A stretch of DNA of 64,000 nt, taken from contig NC_080426.1 of the NCBI RefSeq assembly GCF_029873635.1, positions 56,631,673 through 56,695,672 of the forward strand, given 5' to 3'. Below, in pieces: positions 11,048 through 23,179 of the stretch. The notes under the pieces are model-generated. The model ran no database searches, was not told where the DNA came from, and was given only the letters and a program-made list of their open reading frames with translations. This stretch comes from Malania oleifera. Its lineage: Eukaryota; Streptophyta; Magnoliopsida; Santalales; Ximeniaceae. Every line of letters starts with the position of its first letter. Positions within the stretch are counted from its first letter, which is position 1. A program made the position numbers and the translations under genes.

Positions 11048-12517
11048 ATCTCCCCCTTTTTTATGATGACAAATACGACAAGCAAAAATATAGGGTTAAG
11101 CCTAAGAAGGCTCAAAATATATGGTTAAGCCTAAGAAGGCTCCCCCTCACAATATGCATCAAATGTATTTAAATGAATAAGACCATTATTTTTGCCTTTC
11201 CATCTCCCCCTTTTGGCAACAGCAAAAAGGGCTATTTGAATTGAAAATCCTAGGCAATGGGTGACTAGTATACTTATACGTGATGGATTTTGGAAAGATA
11301 TTGGAAAAATTTTGGCAGAGTGTCGTTTGTAAATTGGACTTTCCAAAAGATATCCTATATAAGTATGACCTGTTTGAGTTTAAATCTTCTAACAATTAAT
11401 CTGCAACTACTCAAACAGTTTAGTATGGTCCAATTTTTAGCAAGTGAGATATTAAACATAAATTGGACAGTTTGTGCAATGAAGGTATAAAGTGTGTGCA
11501 CAATCAATATAACTGGTGATTTCAAGATGTAGATGTCATAGCAACCATAATTAAGCCAGAAATATACAAAAACCTTTGAACAATGGGACATATCATAAAA
11601 CCCGTGGAAGATTTGAGTTAAGGGCACAAGGCATATGATAGTAAAAATAAGGTTTGAGCATAAATGCAGTCTAACTGATTCACATGCATTTTCACATGTT
11701 TTCAATAAGCCAGTTATATAGCGCACCACCCTTAAGATATGACATAAAATTTTAATGCATGGAAAGAACAAGTCATGTAGACAAGTAAGCACACTAGTAA
11801 GACATATGATATATCCAATATGAGTTCAGTTCTTGCTTTTATAACTGGATATAGATATGCATATATATATATATATGTATATATATATATGTATATATAT
11901 ATTCCCCTTAAATATATGCAAAAAGAATTGGGGAAGTTGCTTGAAAAGAAGAGAACCTGTTCTGGTTTGTCAATTATGCGCATACTCATTTATAACCAGA
12001 AAAATCATAACCATAGTGATCCAAAAATTTATGATTTACATGCATGATCATATGGCAAATCAAGTAGCAGTGGCAATATGAACATATTTCATTCTATTTA
12101 AGCACAAGCCACACTTGATTTAAAGTACACCCAATCCCAGTGTATTTTGTGAGCAAGACAAGATGAATATTTGTTTCAGATGCTCCCCCTAAATGTATGC
12201 AAATTATGAAACAAATACTTCACATGTATGTATATACATTTGGCACACACAAGTAATGTTTCAATTATTTGGGCAAATGTCTATAGAAAATTCGGCAGCA
12301 TGCCGACTGTAAATAGGATATTTCCCAAATATTACCTGCACAAAAACGATCTCAAACAACCAGTATTATAAAAGCAAGGCACACGAGAACCTATCATCTA
12401 CCAGTAGGCAAATCTCAACAAATGCATCCGCCATGCAGTAGGCATTCTATACTTACTCATACATTTCAATACCATGCACAATTAATCACAAGAGCATGCA
12501 AGTCAAGATACTGCAGA

Positions 12518-12552
<35 letters not shown>

Positions 12553-12698
12553 TAAATGACCAAAGTAGTATATCAATAATATCACATGAGTACAAGATAA
12601 AGCGAAAGAGCTGTTTTATTTAGTACAGATCAGATGATATAACATAACAACAAAAAGAATCAAGGCCACGCTATCTGATCTGTGGACAACTCTGGAGT
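11048..12698 (-). other. 3' non-coding region of copia element C1, with PPT-like tracts
   Basis: No ORF of substance lies here; the ORFs at 11131-12081 are short, several run through (TA)n, and none shows a domain. The region aligns in patches with 27823-29460: the TCCCCCTTTTGGCA(A/T)CAGC tract (about 11205), the CGGCAGCATGCCG motif (about 12293) and the GCATCC(G/A)CCATGCAG motif (about 12425). This marks it as the long 3' region of a SIRE-like element. (TA)n runs are at about 11857-11900 and 12520-12550. Confidence 0.7.
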
Positions 12699-12899
12699 CT
12701 AGATCTCCCCTCCATCATCTCCTCCATCTTCTCCTCCATCCTCTCCTCCATCACCACCATCGGCGGCATCAAAGTCAAAATCCATCGTCATCCGATCTCT
12801 CTCATCCTGCATCTCCTGAATGCGATCACTCAGCTCACTGAAGCCGGCTGTCATAGTCCGCTCCAAGTCTGTAAGGCGGCTATCAGTGGAGATAGCCAA
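12699..12899 (-). pseudogene. C-terminal fragment of a plant-transposon/env-like ORF
   Basis: The 66-residue frame contains DSRLTDLERTMTAGFSELSD and IQEMQDERDRM, a heptad-like helical stretch, then an acidic Gly-rich tail (GGEDGGEDGGDDGGEI) before the stop. It lacks an ATG and is closed upstream by a stop, so it is the tail of a longer ORF. Such a helix plus acidic tail is the usual end of the 'putative plant transposon protein' ORFs carried by SIRE-like elements; an N-terminal part of a related ORF is at 27283. The family link is inference from architecture. It shares the strand of LTR C1. 12900-13126 holds nothing I recognise. Confidence 0.5.
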
Positions 12900-13126
12900 T
12901 TTGGTAGGAAAATGATACTTTACCCTGATTTAAAAGTGTAAACATGCGCATTAGTATGGCATTGAAAAGGAATTGGATGACTAGAATTCCAAGGAATGTT
13001 TAGAAGCTCATATAATTTTTACTCAAACGAATTACAAAGTTATGATGAGATTTTTGAAGTTCCTTTTATACATTTGATTTGACAAGCAAATGATTACACA
13101 TCCTTGTCTGAGATGTCCCAGTAGGT

Positions 13127-14353
13127 ATGTTCCTTGATGTGTATGAGTCATTATTGCAAGTTCTCTGTTTAAATATGAGGCTAACCATTGGTGGTTATCT
13201 ATTTATCATACACCTTGTTGATTGTTTTCAAAAGAAAGTAGTACTTAGAGATCCAAATGGAGGGATGGTTTCCTTCCAACTGACAAGCTCTCATATTGAT
13301 ATCTTGAGAGCTTGTGAAAGGATAGAATTTGGACACATGTCTGAGGTTGTAACAATAATGAAAGAAATATACAAGTTAACGAATCTCAAACTTCTTTACC
13401 CATAAGTGATGAATTTTTAGATATTCTTCCCATATGATTTATCGAGGCTACCTCCAAGAGAAGATTGAATTTAATATTGATTTGGTGTTAAGAACGGAGC
13501 TTATGTCAACTATTTCATATAGAATGACATTAAGTGAACTAAAGCAACCTAGGGTGCAACTAGAAGATTTTCTCGACAAGGGATTTGTTCTACCTAGTAT
13601 ATCATCATAGGTTGTATTCACTAAGAAACATAATGGGACCGTGAGGCTATGCATTAATTATTGGAAGTTGAATCACGTTACATTAAGAATTGGTATCAAC
13701 TTCCAGGGATTGGTGGATTATTTGATTAATTGGTAAAATCTCAAAATTTTTGAAGGTTGATTTACAATTAAATTATCACTAATTAAAATTTGGGAATTAC
13801 ACATCCCAAAGACAGAATTGAGTACAAAGTAAGATCAATATAAGTTTCTGGTGTTACCAATGCACCTTGCATTTTCATAGATATAATGAATCAAGTTATT
13901 CAACCATACTTGGATTAGTTCATTATAACTTTTATGGATGATTTTTAGGGTATTCAAAGACTCAAGAAGAGTATGAACAATAATTGTGATTAATTTTACA
14001 AACATTATGAGAGTATCAGTTATATGCTAAACAGAAAATGTGGGTTCTCAACAACTAATAAAAAAAATATGGGTCATGTCATAATCAAAGGATAGTTATC
14101 TATTGAATCTTCTGAGGTTATCCTAGCGTTAGATCTATGGAACACTGGAGATGAAAATTGAAGTCGTTGAGTGTTGGTGCTGAAGTAAGGTGTATTAGGA
14201 CAGGATGTATAATCCATCGATTTATATTAGTTACCAGTTTCAAAAGAGTTGTTTAAAAGATTAACTCAAAACTTGTTAGGTTAACGATGAATTTTACTTG
14301 GGGTGGTATTCAAAAAATTTCGAGGATGAAATTTTGTTTTAAGAATGAGAGAA
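13127..14353 (+). pseudogene. Highly eroded gypsy pol remnant next to LTR B2
   Basis: Scattered frames still match gypsy pol in order: DCFQKKVVLRDPNG (protease-RT linker, about 13220), the LPPREKIEFNIDLV-like RT start (about 13450, frame-shifted), a TVRLCINYWKLNHVT block (about 13640), a KFLVLP palm remnant (about 13845), a TFMDDF remnant of the F-x-DD box (about 13928) and a weak thumb/connection block before 14300. RNase H and integrase are absent. The last 50 bases, with the ISRMKF-coding TTTCGAGGATGAAATT and a degenerate purine tract, are the usual 3' end of Tekay/Del-type internal regions just before the 3' LTR. It diverges from the RT start at 7970-8172, so it is another copy. Confidence 0.75.
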
Positions 14354-14578
14354 TGTAGTAACTTGGAAAAAAAATTTTAATAAATTAAGATTTATTATTA
14401 ATTAATTAAACATTATTAAATTGAATAAATTAAATTAAGTAATATGATGATTATATATATATATGTAAATAAAAATAATACTATATATATATATATATAT
14501 AAGTAAAAGATATGTAAAAAGAAGAAGAATCAAATCATTCTGAAAGTTCAGGATGATTTGAATTAAAACAGAAGCCTG

Positions 14579-14579
<1 letters not shown>

Positions 14580-14648
<69 letters not shown>
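14580..14648 (+). repeat. (CT)n microsatellite in LTR B2 leader
   Basis: About 34 CT dinucleotides in an almost pure run. It follows the TATATATA stretch by about 80 bp, the same position as the shorter CT/GA tracts of LTRs A and G. Confidence 0.95.
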
Positions 14649-14651
<3 letters not shown>

Positions 14652-15530
14652 ACACCTTCTCTTTCTTTCTCCTCATTTTTTCGGTGAATACTAAGTCAAT
14701 TAAAGAACAGAAAATACCACTGGATTTCATTCTCCACCACTGACATTTTAGCCGAAGTGGATTTGTCGTAGGAGCATTGTAGGTACCACTCCTGGGATAA
14801 GGTAAACTCTCACTCTCTCCTCAATTTTTCCTTAAATCTTTAGCCAAATTAGCGATCAGACACCACCACAAGATCCTAACTTTGATCCTCATCATTTTAA
14901 TCAGAGCATATTTTGAATTTGGGTTTCCTAGGCACCACTCCAAGGCAAGGGTGAGAATAGTGGAATTATATCCGTTAATTATTTTTAAAGTTTAATTAGC
15001 TATTGAGAGTGCGTGGGCCTAAGAAATATTAAAATTATTATTATTCTGGGAAATTGAATTGATTGATCTGGGAAAAATGGGAATTTTAGGGTTTTGAGTT
15101 TCGAACGCCGCGAGCGTGGGATTAAGTATAGTAGACCTCTCAATAAGCCAGGTAAGGGAAATAAATTATAATAGTTATTTTTGGAAATTACTGGTTGAAT
15201 AAATATGTGAAAAATAGAATATAATATTTATCTTGAGATTATTATGATACAAATATCAAATAAAATTGTGTGACATATGATTTATATTGGAAATGTGTTT
15301 GAAATTGGGTTATGTGATTTGCACTGAGAATAAAGAGACTATGATATACATGTTGAAATGTTTTATGTAGAAATGAAGATAATGAAAACTAATTATTTTT
15401 TATATACTGAATGGTGATGATACAAGATTTGAAATTTGGGAAATAATGAAAAGTGGAATACCAAATTGTTTTATTGAGAACTATAAATTGTGATATACTA
15501 GTGTGTATTTTATTGTAAAATGATGGAATA

Positions 15531-15578
<48 letters not shown>

Positions 15579-16097
15579 AGAAATGTTGTCTATGATAAAC
15601 GAGAAAATAAGAAATATTGATATGCTTTATTGAGAAATGTTGAAATACATGAAATGAGATATATACTATAATGAGATGGAATGTGTACTGATACAATGGG
15701 AAGGAAACAGAAAATGGTGAGAATATTTCTGAAGTGATGAAATGTACCAACATACTAAAATGTGAATATTGAAATTTTAATATTGGAATATGAATACTAA
15801 AATGTGAATACTGAAATGCGAATACTGAAATGTAGAAATGAGAACCCTGATGGACTGGAGTTGTATAAAGAGCACGATACTATTGCTAGTGAGGTGTTAG
15901 TGCAACCACACCGTCTCGTGGAGAGCGTGGCATGGTAGTCAATTAAGCCAGTGAGAAGGGTAGTTTTGCTACCTGACATCGCGACCAGGGGTGGGTAGGC
16001 CAATCGTACTATAGACAAACAGATTCCTTGTTTTGATCTAACCGAGTAGGCCAACCGCGATTAGGCCCAACTTTTGGGCCACACAACCCAGTCATGG

Positions 16098-18336
16098 TGT
16101 AATGACCTGCTATTTATTCAACATTTTTTTTTAATATAATAAATGTCATTTGTCTAAATACTAATGATAACATCTCAGGCCCAAAGAGCGCTGAGGAAAC
16201 TCTGTCTGTCATATATAACTAAGCAGCGGTACATAAAACTGGGAACTGCTAAATACAATAAAATATACCAGAAAACTATACTGCTCTGCAATATATTTAC
16301 AATATAAAATACCCAGTGACATCACTGCAATCTGAAGACTATCCCAAAAATACTGTTATCTCAAAAATATCGACCCTTCCCACAAGGGTAGCTTAAGTCA
16401 ATCTCTACTCGCGAGCCTGATCTGCTTGTTTAGCTGGATCTCCTAAAAAATGGTAAGTCATTGGGATAAGACAACGCTCAGTAAGTGGAAATATGTTATT
16501 ACTAGTATGTGGTGGCTGAGTTAAATAGTTAAAATATTGAAATAATACTATAATCTGAGAAAACTGAAAAACTATACAGAATATATCTATCTATCATGTA
16601 ATCTTTAAAATATGACTATGTATCTGAGTTTACTATCTGAAGGTACTGCTAGTATAATAATATAAATTGCTGTTGTATGATATATCTGTATATAAGAACT
16701 TCTGCTATACCCTGGGATCTGCATATCATGATATATCCCCTCATGATAGTGTTGTGCGGCTTGTAGGCTGGACTTACTCTGGTCAGCCCTCCAGATAAGT
16801 CAATCTCTATCATCTGCCAATCTGTAATGATCTATGTAGATCCTGGCCCACTGCAATCACTCTGGGCTATCTCAAACCTTTGTCATCGTCTAACCGGCTA
16901 CCTCAACCTAGCATATTGGGGAGATTGCAAATCTCTCCTAGCATGGTTAGATGGAATCCACATGCTATCTGAGTCATGTGGTTGCACGTGTCTGAAACTA
17001 GCAACGGTACCATGCTCTGCAATAATTGTATCTGTCTGTAATTTCCACAGGGATCTGATATCGTGTAATACTGTATACATATATATAAATATGTACCCAT
17101 CTTGCTGCTTTTAACGTGATTTCAAAAACAACCATAACACTATGTTTCTGAGCTATATTATCTGAGATATCTGACTGAAATATATATATTTTCTATCTGT
17201 ATCATCTGTGCTTTCTTTCTGAACTATCTGTAATATCTGTATAAAATATCTGTATATAATATATGAATATTCTGTATATAGTATCTGTGTGCTCTGTATA
17301 TAATATTCGTATACTCTATATATAATATCTATATGCTTTGTATATAATATCTGTATACTCTGTATATCTGCTGTAGCATCTTGATGCTATCACTGTATAA
17401 TCTGCCTAAATAAACTGTCTAAGTGTTATGGTTTAGAAATCATGTTTTTCTCTAAAAATACTGTAAGTCTCATTCATTTCTAATATTCTGAAACATCTAA
17501 ATATCTATATATCTGAAATACTGTAAAATCTATATATGTAGGGTACTGTAATAAACTCTTGCCACACATTTGAATAATGTAGCCTCATGCTCAATTTCTG
17601 TAATTTCTACTATAAGATAATATTCATAATTCTATGGAAAATAATCTGATATACGTGCTTGAAACACTCATTTATAATATTCTATATACATATTAAAAAT
17701 TACTAGCATAGCATATTTCCCCTACCTTAACTCTGAAAAGCCCATATTAAATTCTGGCCCTATACCCACAAGGTTCCTTACTCAACATCCTGAAAGCAAT
17801 ATCCCCCAGAACAAAATATTAGTATTTTCTTACCTATAACATTTTTAATAACAACAAGGCATAATCTAAATAAAATACCTTACCCTGAATTTGGGATGAA
17901 TTTCAAATCAACTTTCCCCACGATCTGCTCCGGTAGACTTGCAGAGAACTTCATCGGGAGCGTCGTAGTGGCCTCGGATCTTCAATCCGACGAGAAATAG
18001 GGCCAAGATCGAAGAGAGAAAGGGAGGGATTCGTAGGAGAGAGAGAGAGAGAGAGAGAGAAGGGCTTCTGCACTGAAATTTGATTAAAAATCCGAGTTTC
18101 AGCTATTTATAGGGTTGGATTCATCGACGAGACACGTCACCTCGTCGACGAGTCCTGTAGAAAGTTTGTCGATGAGCCTGCACCCTCGTCAATGAGTTTC
18201 AGTCTGCTTTAAACCCTCTCTCGGTATCTTCTCGTCGGTGAGGCGAGGCTTCGTCAACGAGGTCCCCTTATGCGCTCGTCGACGAATTCCCTGTGTTCGT
18301 TGACGAGGCCCTGTGTAAGAATCCTAGGTTGTTACA
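16098..18336 (-). mobile_element. Solo LTR of family A, target duplication CATGG
   Basis: On the minus strand it runs TGTAACAACCTAGG (18336) to CAGGTCATTACA (16098), 2239 bp. The same 5-bp CATGG flanks it at 16093-16097 and 18337-18341. Outside the duplication the flanks join into LTR B sequence exactly as in the uninterrupted B1 copy near 5100. No internal region is present, so it is a solo LTR. The ORFs at 16827-17114 are shadows. Confidence 0.95.
18040..18310 (-). promoter_or_regulatory. LTR A promoter (solo copy): CTCGTCGACGAG array, TATA, GA/CT tract
   Basis: At least six CTCGTCGACGAG-like units lie between 18121 and 18310; 18141-18152 is a perfect 12-bp palindrome. On the minus strand TATAAATAG follows at 18111-18103, then a CT tract (GA on plus) at about 18060-18040. 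Confidence 0.75.
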
Positions 18337-19135
18337 CATGGGGGGAAGCATGACGATATTAATATCCTCAGGGCAGCCATGAGTTACAGACAGAATGTGT
18401 ATTTGTAGTGGTGGACACTCATGAGCTAGTTTGTGAAATGAAAATGAGAAATGAAAGAGTGTGAGTTTAATTGCATAAATAATTAGGGAGAAGTAAAACT
18501 CTCCACCTAAGGGCTTACTGAGTAAGGTGAGTGCCCTGATAAGTATCGGTTATAACTGCACCCGAGTTAATTGGGTAAGGTTACAAACGATATCAGAGCA
18601 GAGGTGCGCTATATGTATGGGCACGTAATCTCCCCTATCCTCATAAACTTTTGCTGATAAATATTGGTTGTATATGTGCAAGTATAAGAAATGGTAACAT
18701 AACGTATGAAATTATATTTATTATCTATATGATTATAGTACATATCGATATATTTTCTCAAATGATGTAATCACTTAAATAAGTATATTATGATATAACT
18801 AGCCTCATACTGTCACACACTGTGAATAATTTATTCTGTCTTACTGAGAGGTGTCTCGCCCAAATATCTAAACATTTCAGGAAACTGTGACAAACTAGTA
18901 GATAGAGCTCCGAGATAGAAGGGAGTTGGTACCCTGGTAAACGGAGTAAGTGTTCTTTGTTGGGGATATGTTTGTGTAATCCCCTAGGGTGCGTTATGGA
19001 TTTTCGGGATGTGTATGGATGTATAGAACTCTGGTTATTTGTATTCTGGATGGTTTGTAAATATTGACTTCCACTATTAGGTTTGTTTTTTTGAGATAGA
19101 CTATTTACCCAGTACCCATTTCAGGTCGGGTTATG

Positions 19136-19856
19136 TTAGAATGGTATCAGAGTTTTTGACATAGCAGATGTTTGATCAATATTTATTATTTATTGGAGAA
19201 GAAAATGAAAAAAAAATGGTATGAAGATCGGGGCGTCACATCGAAATTCAGTCGTCATATAAAAACCCACCTCTTAGTCGTCATATAAAACCCAGCTCTC
19301 AGCCGTCATGTCAAAACCCAATATTTTACACGAGCAATTCCAATATTTTTCACAAACAATTCCAATATTTTTCACAACTAGTGTAAATCACCATCCTATG
19401 ATATATTTTCATGACCAAACTCAGGTTTGGTTATATAATAAACCATATAGATCGTTCTCATGCCACACGATTTTAGTATTTGAATATAGTCCAATAAACA
19501 ACCAAGGAATACCTCGTAGTATATTTAGTTTATAAGGTAAAACCAAAATTTTCACCATTCAATTTATTCAAAATACCGTATAATATTCCCCATATTTGTA
19601 AAGTCCATTTTTGAACGGTTATATTTTGGAATAACAAATGAAATCATTACTATATATACATATAATGCAGTTTAATTGGTTCAATTTCGATAAAAGTCTG
19701 ACTTAACTTAATCCCCTTACCTAATCTTGAAAAAGAAACTAATTTTGTTCGGAAAATGAAAAACCCTAGCTTTTTAATCCCACCACTGAAACAAACCGGC
19801 AAGCCTAGAGAGGAGGGAGAGATGATCAAGGAGTGAGCATGAGACCTGGGTGAGCC

Positions 19857-19905
<49 letters not shown>

Positions 19906-19930
19906 CGAGAGAGTGAGAGTAAAGAGAGAG
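19136..19930 (+). other. Leader remnant of element B2 and unassigned sequence
   Basis: 19142-19195 repeats the B-family PBS and its 46-bp extra segment. Near 19251-19320 a unit of about 26 bp (GTCGTCATATAAAA-type) is present three times. A (GA)n microsatellite lies at about 19858-19902. The ORFs here cross the microsatellite or lack any domain; I see no gene. Confidence 0.5.
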
Positions 19931-21701
19931 TGTCAAGCCCCGAACCTCGAAATGAGACCCATGGGTGAAAATGTAATCTAACCTGTCCCTGTATCCGATA
20001 AAACATCCAAAGATACAATACAAAGGATAAGGGTCCGACCCCTTGGGGTTCCCAGGCACCCTAAACACATCCAAACACAATTATATAAGTAGCGGAAAAA
20101 GGTCATTCTATAAATACACATACAGTACCATACCAGAGTCTATACAAGAGCAGAAACAGGCTCTATCAAAATGTACAAACGGGTGCCCAATACATCTTAA
20201 AATGACAACCCACCAAAATACAGTCCTAGCACTTACCCAAGCACTAACCACAGTACACTGGCCACTATGCTCCCTTTACCAGGACGCTAGTTCCAATTAC
20301 TCGAAGGACCTGTAAAAATGTACGTACAGCAGGGGTGAGACACCTCTTAGTAAGGAAAAATACAGGTTATATGGGTGTGTGGCATTTGAGTGTTATCATG
20401 ATACAACATACACGCAGTTAAATGCAATCCAGTACTAGTTTACACAGTGCATACATGCACACATACACATACACATGATCAACAATCCCAGTGTCGTCAC
20501 ACCCATCAACCCGAAGCCAGCCCGCGACATACGGTGTTGGCCCGTAGCCAACCCGTGAACACGGCGCCACCAGCACATGGCTAGTCCTCGAATCCCATGG
20601 CATCGTACCGGCACTAACTAGTGGATCCACACCCTTTGGCCTGATCTTCCGAAATAGGCTCTTGCCCTCGGATATAGAGTCGGACACTCTCAGTACCTGG
20701 AACAATTTCGAAACCGCGTTCCTACTAGCATTTCAACAAATCACACACACATGCATGCTTATATAACCAAAAAAACCACACCCATTTGGTAATCTAAATC
20801 ATGGTTTTCCAAACAAATACAGTTTAAACAAGTCAAGGCACGGCCATCCCAATAACACTGTATAAATCAACATATACCCTTAGTTTTCAACAAAACCAGG
20901 GATGCAACCCGTCGCCCCCTTTTTCCCAAAACTGTAATAATGAAAAACTCATAGTTTTCTCTGTTAGATCCCCCCAAATGAGTAGTCAAAAACACACACA
21001 GGACCGTAAACCACAATTCCATCGAGTTTGATTTCAAAAATAACCAATATAAACACAGTTCCCCTTACCTTTTCCCCGAATAGCCAATCCCAAACTCTAA
21101 GGTCCCTGAACAGCGAACCGAGTTCCAAAACCTTCAAATCACAGTACCGAATATACTCACAATACAGTTTCCTACAAAACTACCAGATCAAAATTGAAAA
21201 TCAAGCCTTACCTCGATTTTACCCCAAAACCCAAAAATCTCCAAAACGAGATTCCAATCCGTAGAACTTGTAGAGAATCCTTCTATGATCCTCGTGGTAA
21301 CTTCAGATTCACGATTCTAGCAACGATCGGCAAAGAAATCTAGAGAGAGAGAGAGAGTAGGGAGAGTTCTAGAGAGAAAGAGAGGGAGATAGAATTTGAG
21401 TTTCTTAATGAGGATGTAAAGAAAAATGATATTTATAGCCCTTTGACCCGGGCAAACTCGTCGACGAAATGGTGCCCTCGTCGACGAGGCTCTATAGTCC
21501 TCTCGTCGACGAGACAAGGAATTCATCGAAGAATCCTAATATTCCCGTTTTCTGAAACTCCTCGGCTTCTCCTCGTCAACAAGTCTCTGAATTTCGTCAA
21601 CGAGAAGGACAAAGACTTCATCGACGAGGCCTGCCCTTTTACCCAAAATGCCCCTCTCTTTAAATATTTAAACCCATTTATTCACGATTCAGGTTCTTAC
21701 A
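19931..21701 (-). mobile_element. Solo LTR of family G (gypsy-like)
   Basis: On the minus strand it begins TGTAAGAACCTGAATCG at 21701 and ends GGTTCGGGGCTTGACA at 19931, about 1.77 kb. Its promoter region has CTCGTCGACGAG repeats like LTR A, but the termini and the rest differ. Both flanks are GA-rich (AAGAGAG on each side), so the exact target duplication cannot be fixed. No internal sequence adjoins it. Confidence 0.75.
21343..21640 (-). promoter_or_regulatory. LTR G promoter: CGTCGACG array, TATA, GA/CT tract
   Basis: Motifs lie between about 21456 and 21635; TCTCGTCGACGAGA at 21501-21514 is a perfect 14-bp palindrome. The minus-strand TATAAATAT box is at 21437-21429, and the CT tract (GA on plus) begins about 50 bp further on. 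Confidence 0.72.
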
Positions 21702-21971
21702 AAGAGAGTGCCAAAAAGTAACTTTAGAGAGAGAGGAAATGTGAGTTATGAAAAATATAACTTACTTAGCCCTTAAGTAAGCCAGCCCGCAGGAAAACCG
21801 TTGACAATTTTTTTGAGCTTTACAAAACCGTCACAGTTTTTCCTGAGCTCAGTGAAACTATCGACGGTTTGGGTCCTGCAAAACCAATTTCTTCTTTTTC
21901 TTTTCTTTGTCCTAATATCTCTCTTATTTTATTTAATTTCTTTTCTTTTTCAGGTTTAGGTTCCTACAGGA
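21702..21971 (+). other. Spacer with degenerate AAACCGTCGACGGTTT-type repeats
   Basis: Between 21788 and 21870 there are about three degenerate copies of a motif like AAACCGTTGAC..TTT and AAACTATCGACGGTTT. The same motif type recurs at 26030-26115, 27058-27155 and in LTR E (45648-45745). There is no gene. Confidence 0.5.
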
Positions 21972-23134
21972 TGAGTCACCTTGTCCTCGAACCCTAACAA
22001 CCAGGAAAACCTAGCAAACAAGAAACTCTCAAACAATCAAAGGACAACCAGTATTTAGATCTAAAGCAACCAGAAAACACAAAAGCAAATCACAAGAACA
22101 CACATCACTGATGATAGGAAGGATACTTAGCTCGTGGTTTTGTCTTCAATAGTTCAATTAGTTGAAACCATCCCTTGGATACTATAACTGACCTTGCTCC
22201 CAGGAACACCCTTTGGTGTTCAAGTCACGAACTCCAGTCTCACAGTTTTAGAGGGTTGCAGTGAGTTTGAAGGAGCTTGCGAGAGAGAAGACATAGAGTG
22301 AATAGGGGAGGTTAGGGTTTTAGAGCTTTAAGATCGTGGGGGTTTTGATGATTAGGATTTTATGAGGTTGACAAAGAGATTTCAGAGGTCTAGGGTTTTT
22401 AGGAAGAAGATTTTTGTGAGAGAAACAGACAAGGGAGATCCAATGAGAGCTTAGAATAGAGAGATAGTTGCAGGGTTCTAGGTTTTTTTCGAAAGGATTG
22501 CTTCGGGTGTGAACTTCAAAATCGGGGAGTTAGTTAGGGTTTAGATCTTTCAAGGAAAAGATTAGAGAGTATGTTTCAAAGAAGGGATGGGTTAAAGATG
22601 AACTAGGGCTTTTGTAGGGTTTGAAGGTCATAGGAGATTGAAGAGTAGGAACCATAAACCCTAGGGTTTCATTCACAGAGTTGCAAAAGGGGAAACAGAG
22701 AAAAATCAGGAGAAGAGCATCAGAGAGAAATTGGGGAGAAAGCTTTAAAGAGAAAAAGAAGAGGGGGAAATAGAGAGAAATCAGGAGAAAAGCATCAGAG
22801 AAAAATTGGGGAGAGAGCATTAGAAAGAAAAAAGAAGAGCTAGCATTGGAGAGAAATTGGGGAAAGAATATTAGAGAGCATTCGAAAGAGAGTAAGAGAA
22901 ATTAGATAAGGCGAGTACAGAGCACTAAAGAGAGATCAGGGGGACCACAGAAAGTAATTAAGAGATTGTGAGGAGAAGTTGGAAGGTAGAGGCACTGCGA
23001 GGAATTACCAGCAAGATAGAATAGGCAGAATTGAGGAGCAGTTTTCAGACCAACTGCAAAAAGCCGTAGTAACTAGTTGGGAACCAAGAGCCAAAAGCAA
23101 GCTCGGACTTACCCTAAGAAGGAGAAGACCGTAG

Positions 23135-23179
<45 letters not shown>

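Larger units (their letters stand above)
14354..19135 (+). mobile_element. LTR family B (copy B2), interrupted by a solo LTR A
   Basis: It starts TGTAGTAACTTGG directly after the purine tract of the internal region and ends GGGTTATG (TTACA in B1). Without the nested LTR and one target duplication it is about 2.5 kb. A PBS-like TGGTATCAGAG lies at 19142-19152, so LTR B2 has internal-type sequence on both sides. Contained features: (TA)n at about 14453-14502, a hairpin at 14530-14561, (CT)n at 14580-14648 and (AT)n at about 15535-15570. The part from 15870 on aligns with 4880-5901. Confidence 0.82.

Noticed and set aside
13127-13405. Possible host gene at the 92-codon ORF
   Set aside because: The end of the frame matches the gypsy protease-RT linker and RT remnants follow, so it is retroelement sequence.
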